From: Sediminibacterium sp.
Lineage (GTDB): Bacteria; Bacteroidota; Bacteroidia; Chitinophagales; Chitinophagaceae
Direction: 5' to 3'
NCBI GenBank assembly: GCA_023263235.1
Contig: JALQXE010000187.1
Span: 1 to 15,779 of the forward strand
DNA: 15,779 bases
In this document: piece by piece, positions 7,589 to 14,912 of the stretch
Layout of the letters: each line of letters opens with the position of its first letter
Position numbering within the stretch: position 1 is the stretch's first letter
Position numbers and translations under genes: made by a program
Notes under the pieces: generated by a model
Told to the model about the DNA's origin: nothing
The model's input: the letters and a program-made list of their open reading frames with translations, nothing else
The model's database searches: none

Positions 7589-8377
7589 ATGCATATGAAA
7601 AAAATATTTTTGTCCATTACCCTAGCCTTAACTATTATGCTAGGATTCAGTGATATTGTGCGCGCAACACCACGTGAATTTTATTTGATTCAAATATACC
7701 ATTGCAGCACAAATCAACAAATTAAGGGCATTGATGCCTATTTGCAAAACACGTATTTACCTTATTTACATAATAGGGGTATCAAAAAAGTAGGGGTATT
7801 TGCACCCATTGCTAATGACACAGCAGTAGATAAAAAATTATATGTTTGGATTCCTATGCATTCTTTAAAGATTCTTGATCAGTTAGATCAGGATGTAGAA
7901 CAATTGGACCCAATGGTTAAAAACGAAATTGTAGATTTAGAAAATGCAGATAGTAGTTTGCCTTATAATAGAGTAGAAAGAATAATTTGCAAGGCATTTA
8001 AATTTCAAACTCAATTTGAAAAAAAATCAAGTTTAACAAAATCTCCAGACCGCATATTCGAATATCGTAGTTATGAAAGCCCTACCGAAAATGCACACTT
8101 AAGAAAAGTGCATATGTTTAATGAAGGTGGAGAAATTACTTTATTTAAGCGTCTTAATTTTAATGCTATTTTTTATTCAAAAGCCATCGTTGGAGACAGG
8201 TTGCCAAATCTTATTTATATGACCAGCTTTAACAATATGGCGGACCGAGACGAGCATTGGAAGGCATTTGGCGCTTCACCTGAATGGCAAAGCATTTCCA
8301 ATATGCCAAAATATATGAAATCTGTTAACAGAAATGAAACCGTGTTAATGACTGCCAGAGATTACGCTGATTTTTAA
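7589..8377 (+). CDS. Secreted NIPSNAP-domain protein
   Basis: A 262-residue exported protein. The signal peptide (about 1-26) has a basic start and the core IFLSITLALTIMLGF, ending near R-A-T-P. The C-terminal domain (about 155-260) is a NIPSNAP/dimeric alpha-beta barrel: it opens with FEYRSYESP, continues HLRKVHMFNEGGEI and LPNLIYMTSFNNMADRDEHWKAF, and ends with SPEWQ. The N-terminal half (about 29-137, opening EFYLIQIYHC and with YLYPYL/WIPM-like strands) looks like a second, diverged copy of the same fold. Exported NIPSNAP proteins are frequent in Bacteroidota and Planctomycetes, often near sugar-catabolism genes, and their activity is unknown. It is divergent from a sugar symporter, which fits a role in carbohydrate use, by inference only. 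ATG 7595 (MKKIFLS) is an equally likely start. Its stop overlaps the TolC stop. Confidence 0.85.
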   Translation: MHMKKIFLSITLALTIMLGFSDIVRATPREFYLIQIYHCSTNQQIKGIDAYLQNTYLPYLHNRGIKKVGVFAPIANDTAVDKKLYVWIPMHSLKILDQLDQDVEQLDPMVKNEIVDLENADSSLPYNRVERIICKAFKFQTQFEKKSSLTKSPDRIFEYRSYESPTENAHLRKVHMFNEGGEITLFKRLNFNAIFYSKAIVGDRLPNLIYMTSFNNMADRDEHWKAFGASPEWQSISNMPKYMKSVNRNETVLMTARDYADF

Positions 8378-9666
8378 TGAATTAATTCTGCGCCTATTGT
8401 TTTTATCAATTCAATTTGAGCATTACATAATTGATATTGATACTGCAATTGATTGAATAAAGCTTTTTGATAATCGGCATTGGTTGAAGTTATTTCTAAT
8501 GGAGTAGCAGTACCATTTTTTAATTTTGTTACACTTAATTTTTGAGCCAATGCTGCTTGATCTATTTGGCTGGCTGCATTCTTAATTCTATTTTGGTTAC
8601 TTGCAATATCAATGAGTGCTGCTTGAATATCTTTTTCAGTATCATGTATTAATACATCAACATTGGACGCTGTGAGTTCCATACCTCTTTCTTGAACCTT
8701 TATTTGTTGCTTAATTTTTCCTCCATTAAATAAAGGAATGGTAAACCCAATACCAGCATTATAATTGAATCTTGGATCGTTAATGGCAGGCAAATAACCA
8801 TTTCTTGACCCAACACTTGCTTTTAATCCTACAAAAGGTTTTTCAGTCAATTTGCTGATTGTTACGTCTGCTTTAGCAATACTTAATCTATCTTTTGCAA
8901 TGGCTAAACTTGGATTGTGATTAATGGCATACTGCATTGCTTCATCAAGCGTGTAATCCTTTACCGATAAGGTTAAATTGGACTCTTGGATATCACTTAC
9001 TCCAGTTGCATAATTTAACAAATTCAATAATTTTCTTAAGTTGGTTTCTACATCAATTTTTCGATTGGTTTCATTATCAATTTTTGATTGAATAGTGAGA
9101 ATATCTAATTGCAGTGCATTGCCATTTTTGTATTGTGATTCAACAATGGCTTTGTTTTCATTAAGTAAAGCCAGTACATCATTTTGAATCGCAATTGCTT
9201 TTTTAGCATATATAATTTGAAAATACAATTGACTTATTTGTGTAAACAAACTATTCTGTAGCTGTGCAGCAACATGGTGGGCAGCTTGTAATTCTAGTTT
9301 AGATTTTTCGATACTTGCTTTTAACCGACCAAAATCAAATAAAGCATAGGAACCGTTTAATGCCCCTGAAACATTATGTTCTGGTGCAAACTGAAATGTT
9401 TTTTCGCCAAAGGCTACTTCAATTTTAGGTTGTACATAAGCATAGCTCGCATCTATAGTTACATCTGGATACTTATTAAGTTCAACCATCTTTAATTTAT
9501 CTTCTGCAAGTTTAACCGATAATTCTACTTCTTTTACTTTAGGAAAGTAAGTAAGTGATTTTTGCAACAAAGATTTTAATTCTGCATTTGCAATTTCTTG
9601 TGCCATTATCTTGGTGCACAATATAAATAAGGCAAAACCAAGCAGTACTGTTTTTTTCATAATCAT
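8374..9666 (-). CDS. TolC-family outer membrane efflux protein
   Basis: The 430-residue product is a TolC/OEP-type outer membrane channel. It has a signal peptide (core FALFILC, ending I-M-A-Q near 23) and two homologous halves of long amphipathic helices (about 25-215 and 230-425). Typical stretches are LYALFDFGRLKASIEKSK-like sequence near 105-122 in the first half and IPLFNGGKIKQQIKVQERG in the second, each marking the strand-to-helix turn of an OEP repeat. It supplies the outer membrane exit duct for the EmrAB-like pump encoded just upstream, 6 bases after the EmrB-type stop, as last gene of the operon. ATG 9666 is used; ATG 9660 (MKKTVLLG) is the other plausible start. No terminator hairpin is seen after it: its stop overlaps that of the convergent NIPSNAP gene. 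Confidence 0.92.
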   Translation of the reverse strand: MIMKKTVLLGFALFILCTKIMAQEIANAELKSLLQKSLTYFPKVKEVELSVKLAEDKLKMVELNKYPDVTIDASYAYVQPKIEVAFGEKTFQFAPEHNVSGALNGSYALFDFGRLKASIEKSKLELQAAHHVAAQLQNSLFTQISQLYFQIIYAKKAIAIQNDVLALLNENKAIVESQYKNGNALQLDILTIQSKIDNETNRKIDVETNLRKLLNLLNYATGVSDIQESNLTLSVKDYTLDEAMQYAINHNPSLAIAKDRLSIAKADVTISKLTEKPFVGLKASVGSRNGYLPAINDPRFNYNAGIGFTIPLFNGGKIKQQIKVQERGMELTASNVDVLIHDTEKDIQAALIDIASNQNRIKNAASQIDQAALAQKLSVTKLKNGTATPLEITSTNADYQKALFNQLQYQYQLCNAQIELIKTIGAELIH

Positions 9667-9672
9667 ATTAAT

Positions 9673-11247
9673 TTAATGCGCTTCAGCAGCAGCTTCTAAC
9701 GCAGCTTTGTCTAGTTTTTTTCGTGATCTTAAAAAGAAAACCAATGGAATCACTATTAAAAAGAAAATACCCACCAATTTAAATGTATCTAAATAAGATA
9801 AGTAATACGCTTGCCTGTCTACCGATAAATCTACAAGCTTATATGCTTTTGTAGCAGCACCATTTACATCACCTGTTTTTGCAACAATACCCTGAGTTAT
9901 ACTACCAACTCTTTCATTCCATTGTGCGCCATCCGCCGGTAAATTAGAAATTAAATTGGTACGATGTTTAAAGTACTGATGAGCAACATAATTATTAGCA
10001 ATGGCAATGCCAAATGCACCACCTAATTGACGAATCATATTGTTTAAAGATATACCAGCAGCATAATCCTTTGATGCTAAGCCTACCACTGCCTGATTAA
10101 TTAATGGCAACTGACTCATTGAAATACCAAAAGCTCTTATAAGTAATGGCCAAAAGAAATCCCACTTTCCTGCATCAGGAGAAATAGTAGCACTATAAAA
10201 TGCATACACCGAAAATAAAGTAAATCCAACAATCACAAAAGGAATAGGACTTACTCCTTTACTCATTAATTTACCTATGATTGGCATCATTATCACACCC
10301 GCCAATGTTGGAGGTAGTAATGATATACCTGTTTCAAATGCAGTAAATCCCATTACTCTTTGTGCGAGTACGGGATATACAAATACTGAAGTAAACAACC
10401 CAAATCCAGCCACAAATGTAAACATAGTTGTGAATGCTAGGTTTCTATTTCCAAGTACTCTTAAATTTACAGCAGGTTGTTTAATGCTTAATTCATACCA
10501 AATAAACATACCCAATCCAACCACGGCGATCATGGAACAATAGCGAATTGTTTCACTCGAAAACCACTCTTCCGACTCACCTCTTTCTAATACATATTGT
10601 AAACAACCAATACCAACGGCAAGTAACATTATGCCAGTATAATCAATTTTAATATCTTTTTTATTTTGACCTTCTCCTTCCTTCTTATCAATAAAAGTAT
10701 AAGCCAAAAATGTTGCTATAATACCTATAGGAATATTGATCATAAATATTAAAGGCCAGCTATTGTGCTCAATAATCCATCCACCTAATGTTGGGCCCAG
10801 CGTAGGCCCTAAAACTATACCCATTCCAAACAAACCAGCTGCCATGGGCCTTTCCTTTGGCTCAAACGCGTCAAATAGGATTGCTTGAGAAGTAGATAGT
10901 AAAGCACCGCCACCCACACCTTGAATAAATCTCCAAATAATGAGTTCCACTAAACTATCCGACTGACCGCACAAATAGGAGGCCGCCGTAAATATGATCA
11001 TGGAGACGATATAGTAATTTTTTCTTCCAAAATATTCTGCAAGAAAACCAGTCAAAGGAATGATAATCACATTCGCAATGGCATAAGATGTAATCACCCA
11101 ACTAATATCTTCGATACTTACTCCTAAGCTTCCAGAAATTTCTGTTAAAGCAACATTTACAATAGAAGTATCTATCAGCTCCATAATCGCAGCTGATACG
11201 GTTGTTATTACAATAATCGCTTTCGCGATTCCCTTTGGTGTTGCCAT
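9673..11247 (-). CDS. emrB: EmrB/QacA-type MFS efflux transporter (DHA2)
   Basis: A 524-residue, 14-segment drug:H+ antiporter of the DHA2 family, the inner membrane pump of an EmrAB-TolC type system that exports hydrophobic drugs, detergents or fatty acids. The family signature LIDTSIVNVALTEI lies at 24-37, the MFS motif A GFLAEYFGRK at 67-76, the segment-4 arginine in WRFIQGVGGG at 105-114, and antiporter motif C GMGIVLGPTLGPTLGG at 141-156. ATG 11247 is chosen because it lies 4 bases after the HlyD stop and begins directly before the first segment; a GTG at 11277 would add ten residues and overlap the adaptor gene. The last residues form a basic then Ala-rich tail. The symbol is by family; substrate is unknown. 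Confidence 0.93.
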   Translation of the reverse strand: MATPKGIAKAIIVITTVSAAIMELIDTSIVNVALTEISGSLGVSIEDISWVITSYAIANVIIIPLTGFLAEYFGRKNYYIVSMIIFTAASYLCGQSDSLVELIIWRFIQGVGGGALLSTSQAILFDAFEPKERPMAAGLFGMGIVLGPTLGPTLGGWIIEHNSWPLIFMINIPIGIIATFLAYTFIDKKEGEGQNKKDIKIDYTGIMLLAVGIGCLQYVLERGESEEWFSSETIRYCSMIAVVGLGMFIWYELSIKQPAVNLRVLGNRNLAFTTMFTFVAGFGLFTSVFVYPVLAQRVMGFTAFETGISLLPPTLAGVIMMPIIGKLMSKGVSPIPFVIVGFTLFSVYAFYSATISPDAGKWDFFWPLLIRAFGISMSQLPLINQAVVGLASKDYAAGISLNNMIRQLGGAFGIAIANNYVAHQYFKHRTNLISNLPADGAQWNERVGSITQGIVAKTGDVNGAATKAYKLVDLSVDRQAYYLSYLDTFKLVGIFFLIVIPLVFFLRSRKKLDKAALEAAAEAH

Positions 11248-11251
11248 TAAT

Positions 11252-12289
11252 TTATTTGTCAACGGTGATAAATACACTCATCCCAGCTCTTAATTTATCT
11301 TTAAAAGCAGACTGGTTATCAATAGAAATTTTTACAGGAATTCTTTGTGTTACTTTTATAAAATTTCCACTTGAATTATCAGGAGGGAGAAATGAAAATT
11401 TAGCCCCTGTTGCATCACTTAAGCTAACAATGCTCCCTGTTATCGCTAAATCGGGATAAGCGTCTACACGTAATTTTACTTTTTTACCTTCACTCAATGA
11501 TGCTAATTGACTTTCTTTAAAATTGGCTACAATCCAGTAACTGCTGTCGTTTACAATAGAAAAGATAGGGGTACCTGCTTGAACAAATTGTCCTATGCTA
11601 ATATTTTTCTTACCGATTTTACCATTTACAGGCGTTGTAATTTTTGTATAAGAAAGTTTTAATTCTGTTTCTTTAATTTTCGCTTCTTTCATTTGAATAA
11701 GTGCTGATGCTCTATTCACATTTTCCCTTAAAACAGCAATTTTATTATTGGCTGTTGCGTATTCTGTTTGTGCATTTATAACTTCTTGGTTTGCAGTAGC
11801 CGATTGGTATTCAGTTTCGTCTAATTGTTTTTTAGTAATTGCTTGTTCATTAAATAAATTTTGATCTCTTTGCAAATCATTTGCAGCTTTGGTTTGGCGG
11901 ATCGTTTTTAAATCAATTACACCTTTATTATTTTTTAAAGAAAGAATTGCATTGTCAAGTTGCGCTTTTGCATTGGCAAGGTCGGCTTTAGATTGCATTA
12001 AATCCGCTTGTTGTTCCCCTAAAATGGCTTGCAGTTCTGCGTCGTCTAATGCTACCACCAATTGTCCTTGATTTACAGAATCATAGTCTTTTATAGATAT
12101 GTTTTTTACATATCCTGAAATACGTGTTATTACCGGCACAATAGATGTTTCTATTTGTGCATTATCGGTAGTTTCATGCGTTAGGGAAAAATATATTTTT
12201 TTAATGCCAAAAAAAAGGGCAACCATCAATAAAATACCAATGACTGCCTTTCTAATATTTGCTTTCTTTTGCTTTTGTTGCTGCTCCAT
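11252..12289 (-). CDS. emrA: HlyD/EmrA-family membrane fusion protein
   Basis: The 345-residue periplasmic adaptor links the EmrB-type pump to TolC. It has a short basic cytoplasmic N-terminus (MEQQQKQKKANIRK), one membrane anchor (about 14-33), and TTDNAQIETSIVPVITRISGYV (40-61), the typical start of EmrA-like adaptors. Two half-lipoyl stretches follow (about 50-84 and 216-250), flanking a long alpha-helical hairpin (about 85-212). The barrel domain carries GAKFSFLPPDNSSGNF (295-310), a hallmark of the EmrA branch, and ends SVFITVDK. The length is a little short of E. coli EmrA (about 390). It is the first gene of the pump operon, with an exact -7 box 41 bases ahead of the ATG and repeat elements further up. 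No local regulator gene (MarR, TetR) is present. Confidence 0.93.
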   Translation of the reverse strand: MEQQQKQKKANIRKAVIGILLMVALFFGIKKIYFSLTHETTDNAQIETSIVPVITRISGYVKNISIKDYDSVNQGQLVVALDDAELQAILGEQQADLMQSKADLANAKAQLDNAILSLKNNKGVIDLKTIRQTKAANDLQRDQNLFNEQAITKKQLDETEYQSATANQEVINAQTEYATANNKIAVLRENVNRASALIQMKEAKIKETELKLSYTKITTPVNGKIGKKNISIGQFVQAGTPIFSIVNDSSYWIVANFKESQLASLSEGKKVKLRVDAYPDLAITGSIVSLSDATGAKFSFLPPDNSSGNFIKVTQRIPVKISIDNQSAFKDKLRAGMSVFITVDK

Positions 12290-12329
12290 CTTTATGAATT
12301 AAATTTTTAATTTGATTTCTTAGAAAGTG

Positions 12330-12337
12330 CAAATTTA
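12330..12337 (-). promoter_or_regulatory. -7 promoter box of the efflux operon
   Basis: On the minus strand this reads TAAATTTG, an exact match to TAnnTTTG. It would start transcription near 12323, leaving about 34 bases of leader before the HlyD ATG at 12289. No clear TTTG -33 element sits at the standard distance, which may mean the promoter needs an activator. Confidence 0.5.
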
Positions 12338-12350
12338 TAAAATTAAAGTG

Positions 12351-12361
12351 GAAGCAGCTTC
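12351..12361. promoter_or_regulatory. Palindrome over the -33 zone of the efflux promoter
   Basis: GAAGCAGCTTC is a perfect 5-base inverted repeat around one central A, 14-24 bases upstream of the -7 box. A palindrome at that place could be a small operator for a repressor or activator of the pump. It is short, and chance occurrence is possible. Confidence 0.35.
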
Positions 12362-12364
12362 TAA

Positions 12365-12391
12365 TTTATTTAAACGGCCCTTTATTTAAAC
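12365..12391. repeat. 11-bp direct repeat upstream of the efflux operon
   Basis: TTTATTTAAAC occurs at 12365-12375 and again at 12381-12391, separated by GGCCC, giving a 16-base period. The second copy touches the stop codon of the UbiA-like gene (12391-12393). The repeats lie about 42-68 bases ahead of the inferred start of the efflux transcript, where activators often bind. It may be a tandem regulator site; the A/T-rich sequence leaves room for chance, though two exact 11-mers this close are notable. Confidence 0.6.
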
Positions 12392-13281
12392 TAACATAGT
12401 AATAATAAGGTAAGTATCGCCTTTAATATTAATAAACCATCAATTAACAAAATGTTTGCATGAATAGCTTTTTGCTTTATTACTTTATGTGCAATAAGAT
12501 AAGTAAGTATCACTAAAAAGCCTTGAAGTACATAGCTAATGGGAGACATCCCAGTTATATATAACCAATAAACTACTGTTCCATAATAAAGTAATAAAAG
12601 GGGAATAATTATTGTTTTTAGGGTGGTGCTTAAGCCTAATTTTAGCACAATAGTGTTTACCTCGTCAACTTGATCCTTTTGCATATCCTTAAAATCAAAT
12701 AATATCGCTAACACTAATACATATATAAATAATTGTAAAAAATAAATAATGAAGGCTTCGTCATATATATTAAATGTTGCATTGTTAACCAACCAAATAG
12801 GAAACAAACTGCAAATCACAGTCCATACCCAAGCAATGGCCAAACTTTTAAATACACCTTTTGCGCGATAACTTTTTAGAAACGAAAAAGATAAATTAGG
12901 TAAATAATAAGTAAGGGCTAATAAAATGGTAGTACAAAAAATAAACTTAACAGAAATTGAAGCTTGTAAAAAAAGATAAAACAAATCCAACTTTATAATT
13001 GCTATGTATAAGCAAATACAAGAAAGAAAAATTTGTCTAACAATTAAATACAGTTTGTTTTTTTGATACCACATCACTCTTTCATTGAGCAATCCATTTT
13101 TTGATTCTTGTATATATGCATGCGTATAAAACAGGACCGTGGCTAAATGAATAAGTAATAGCATCCAAAGGATGGGTAATTGATGCAATAAAACGAAGCC
13201 AGAAGCAAGGGCTAAGGATGCTGCGCATATCCCGTAAAATTGATTGCTCCACAGCAACCATCCTTTCCAGTTTAATTTCAC
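12391..13281 (-). CDS. UbiA-like polytopic membrane protein, divergent
   Basis: The 296-residue protein has about eight or nine membrane segments and the general plan of UbiA-type prenyltransferases. The second acidic motif is recognisable as FDFKDMQKDQVDEVNTIVLKLG (195-216; D196, D199, D203), set after a hydrophobic segment as in UbiA enzymes, and DG at 281-282 near the end also fits. The first motif, where active UbiA enzymes have N-D-x-x-D-x-x-x-D, is replaced by THAYIQESKNGLLNERVMWY (53-72) with no Asp, so prenyl diphosphate binding there is doubtful. This looks like the poorly studied UbiA-like group seen in Bacteroidota. The start is a GTG at 13281; no ATG is available upstream in frame near it. 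It follows the serine hydrolase gene by 17 bases and is probably co-transcribed with it. Confidence 0.6.
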   Translation of the reverse strand: MKLNWKGWLLWSNQFYGICAASLALASGFVLLHQLPILWMLLLIHLATVLFYTHAYIQESKNGLLNERVMWYQKNKLYLIVRQIFLSCICLYIAIIKLDLFYLFLQASISVKFIFCTTILLALTYYLPNLSFSFLKSYRAKGVFKSLAIAWVWTVICSLFPIWLVNNATFNIYDEAFIIYFLQLFIYVLVLAILFDFKDMQKDQVDEVNTIVLKLGLSTTLKTIIIPLLLLYYGTVVYWLYITGMSPISYVLQGFLVILTYLIAHKVIKQKAIHANILLIDGLLILKAILTLLLLC

Positions 13282-13298
13282 AGTAAATGAATGGTTAT

Positions 13299-14819
13299 TT
13301 AATCTTTGGTTAAATGATATTCCTGAATCAGTGCAGGATTTTCAGGAGAAAGCGTAAAATATAATTTTAAATTTCCTTTTTTGCATTCAATAATACAATA
13401 TCCCCTTAATTGGTTTTCGGCAATCATACTATTTACTTTTTCAATATTTCCTACCTCTCTAAATAAATTCGCAGATTCTTTTTTTAGCATATCTATTGGG
13501 TAATCATCAAAAAAGTTTTCTGCAAATATGTTGGATTGGGTTTCCCAGTTAGGAATTATTTTAATTAATTCTTGTTGACGTTTTGCTAATATTGGAGATA
13601 CGCTTATTTGACGAGGTTGCAGTTTTGCCAACTGAACAAGCGTATCCATCACAGCTGTATTTATTTGGGTGGTAGGAGCATAAGTAACATTTGCAAATAA
13701 AATTACACCAACACCATAATCGGGTAAAAATTGCCAATTGCTACCAAAGCCCGGCAGACCACCACTATGACCAATATTTTTTTTATGTTCTGCATCAATC
13801 GTCCACCTTAACCCATAGGTATAACTTCCAGTGGTAGCTAATTTTTTGCCGCTTGGAAATGTATAATTTGGATTTAAAGAAATGAATCTTGAAGGTTGAT
13901 GCATTTCTCTTATGGTACTTCTTTTTACAGGCAAGGTTTCGGAGTCGTTTCTTTCAGGCCAAGCAGCTTCATGCATAGCAACATATTTTCCAAACATGTC
14001 TATTGAAGTAATCATACCACCCATCGCACCATATATGCCATCTTTAAGCGGCTGTTCTTTTCGCCAATTGTCATTGATATAGCGATATCCAAAAGCAAAT
14101 TTATCTTTTGGAATTACTGTATACTCATAAGTAGTTTCATTCATTCCTAATGGATTCAAAATATTTTTTTGAATGTATTCATCATATGATAAACCAGATA
14201 CTTTATGAATAATATAACCTAACATGGCAAATCCTAAATTGCTGTATTCATATTCAACACCTGCCACATTCGAAAATGATAGTTTGCCATTAATTAAGTT
14301 AGTTAAATCCTTTTCTGAGTCTGCCAATTGTCGGTCCCCCCAAGGATTATCCTCTGGAAAACCCGCACTATGACTCATTAAATGTCGGATGGTAATAACG
14401 GGTGCATCATTGGTTAAGCCCTGTCCTTTTAGTTCAGAGATATACATTTCAACAGGATCGTCTAATTTTAATTTACCTGCGTCTCTTAAATGTAATATGG
14501 CCAATGAAGTAAAGCTTTTTGACATGGAGGCTACTCTAAACATTGAGCTAGTAGTTGCAGGAATTTGTTCTTCTAAATTGGCATATCCAGCTGCTCCCTT
14601 GTACAATAATTGTCCATCCACCACAATACCATAAGCATATCCTGGAAAATGATGTTTGATTGAAAAGTCCTTATACATTTTTTCAATTACAGGCATCGCA
14701 TTTTTAATGCGCTCTAGTCGGGATGGATCATTGAAAGCCGATGGAGTAAAATTAGTAGGACTTTGAGCCTTGCTTGTAAATGAAATTACGCATATAAGGA
14801 TGCCAAAAAGATATTTCAT
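13299..14819 (-). CDS. Secreted serine hydrolase, class C beta-lactamase-like
   Basis: The 506-residue product belongs to the serine beta-lactamase/penicillin-binding-like family (PF00144 type), whose members are mostly esterases or D-peptidases, not antibiotic-resistance enzymes. A signal peptide (core about 5-15, ending S-K-A-Q near 19) exports it. The catalytic set is complete: SMSK at 98-101 (S98 nucleophile, K101), YSN at 192-194, and HSGG at 351-354 in place of KTG. VEMYISELKG and HLMSHSAGFPEDNPWG are typical family stretches. About 100 further residues (400-506) form a separate C-terminal domain ending in beta-strand-like sequence. ATG 14819 is chosen because it begins the signal peptide; a longer frame to 14879 would put 20 residues before it. 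It is divergent from the beta-propeller gene. The natural substrate is unknown. Confidence 0.92.
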   Translation of the reverse strand: MKYLFGILICVISFTSKAQSPTNFTPSAFNDPSRLERIKNAMPVIEKMYKDFSIKHHFPGYAYGIVVDGQLLYKGAAGYANLEEQIPATTSSMFRVASMSKSFTSLAILHLRDAGKLKLDDPVEMYISELKGQGLTNDAPVITIRHLMSHSAGFPEDNPWGDRQLADSEKDLTNLINGKLSFSNVAGVEYEYSNLGFAMLGYIIHKVSGLSYDEYIQKNILNPLGMNETTYEYTVIPKDKFAFGYRYINDNWRKEQPLKDGIYGAMGGMITSIDMFGKYVAMHEAAWPERNDSETLPVKRSTIREMHQPSRFISLNPNYTFPSGKKLATTGSYTYGLRWTIDAEHKKNIGHSGGLPGFGSNWQFLPDYGVGVILFANVTYAPTTQINTAVMDTLVQLAKLQPRQISVSPILAKRQQELIKIIPNWETQSNIFAENFFDDYPIDMLKKESANLFREVGNIEKVNSMIAENQLRGYCIIECKKGNLKLYFTLSPENPALIQEYHLTKD

Positions 14820-14839
14820 AACGTATAAATAAGATGATG

Positions 14840-14868
14840 TAAAATTAGATAGCACTAATTTAATCAAA
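14840..14868 (-). promoter_or_regulatory. Candidate promoter of the serine hydrolase gene
   Basis: On the minus strand TTTG (14865-14868) is followed after 17 bases by TAATTTTA (14840-14847), a one-mismatch match to TAnnTTTG. Transcription would start near 14833, about 14 bases ahead of the ATG at 14819. This supports the shorter start, since the longer frame would begin upstream of the promoter. Confidence 0.5.
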
Positions 14869-14912
14869 TTATTCCGCAAGTATTTATTAAATTACTCCTG
14901 CAATTACAATTT

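Noticed and set aside
11248..11277. GTG start adding ten residues to the EmrB-type pump
   Set aside because: It overlaps the HlyD coding end; the ATG at 11247 lies 4 bases after the HlyD stop and starts just ahead of the first membrane segment.
13299..14819. Antibiotic-resistance beta-lactamase
   Set aside because: The HSGG motif and extra C-terminal domain fit the broad serine hydrolase/esterase group; nothing shows lactam hydrolysis.
14820..14879. Longer start of the serine hydrolase
   Set aside because: It would place 20 residues before an otherwise standard signal peptide and would begin upstream of the likely promoter.
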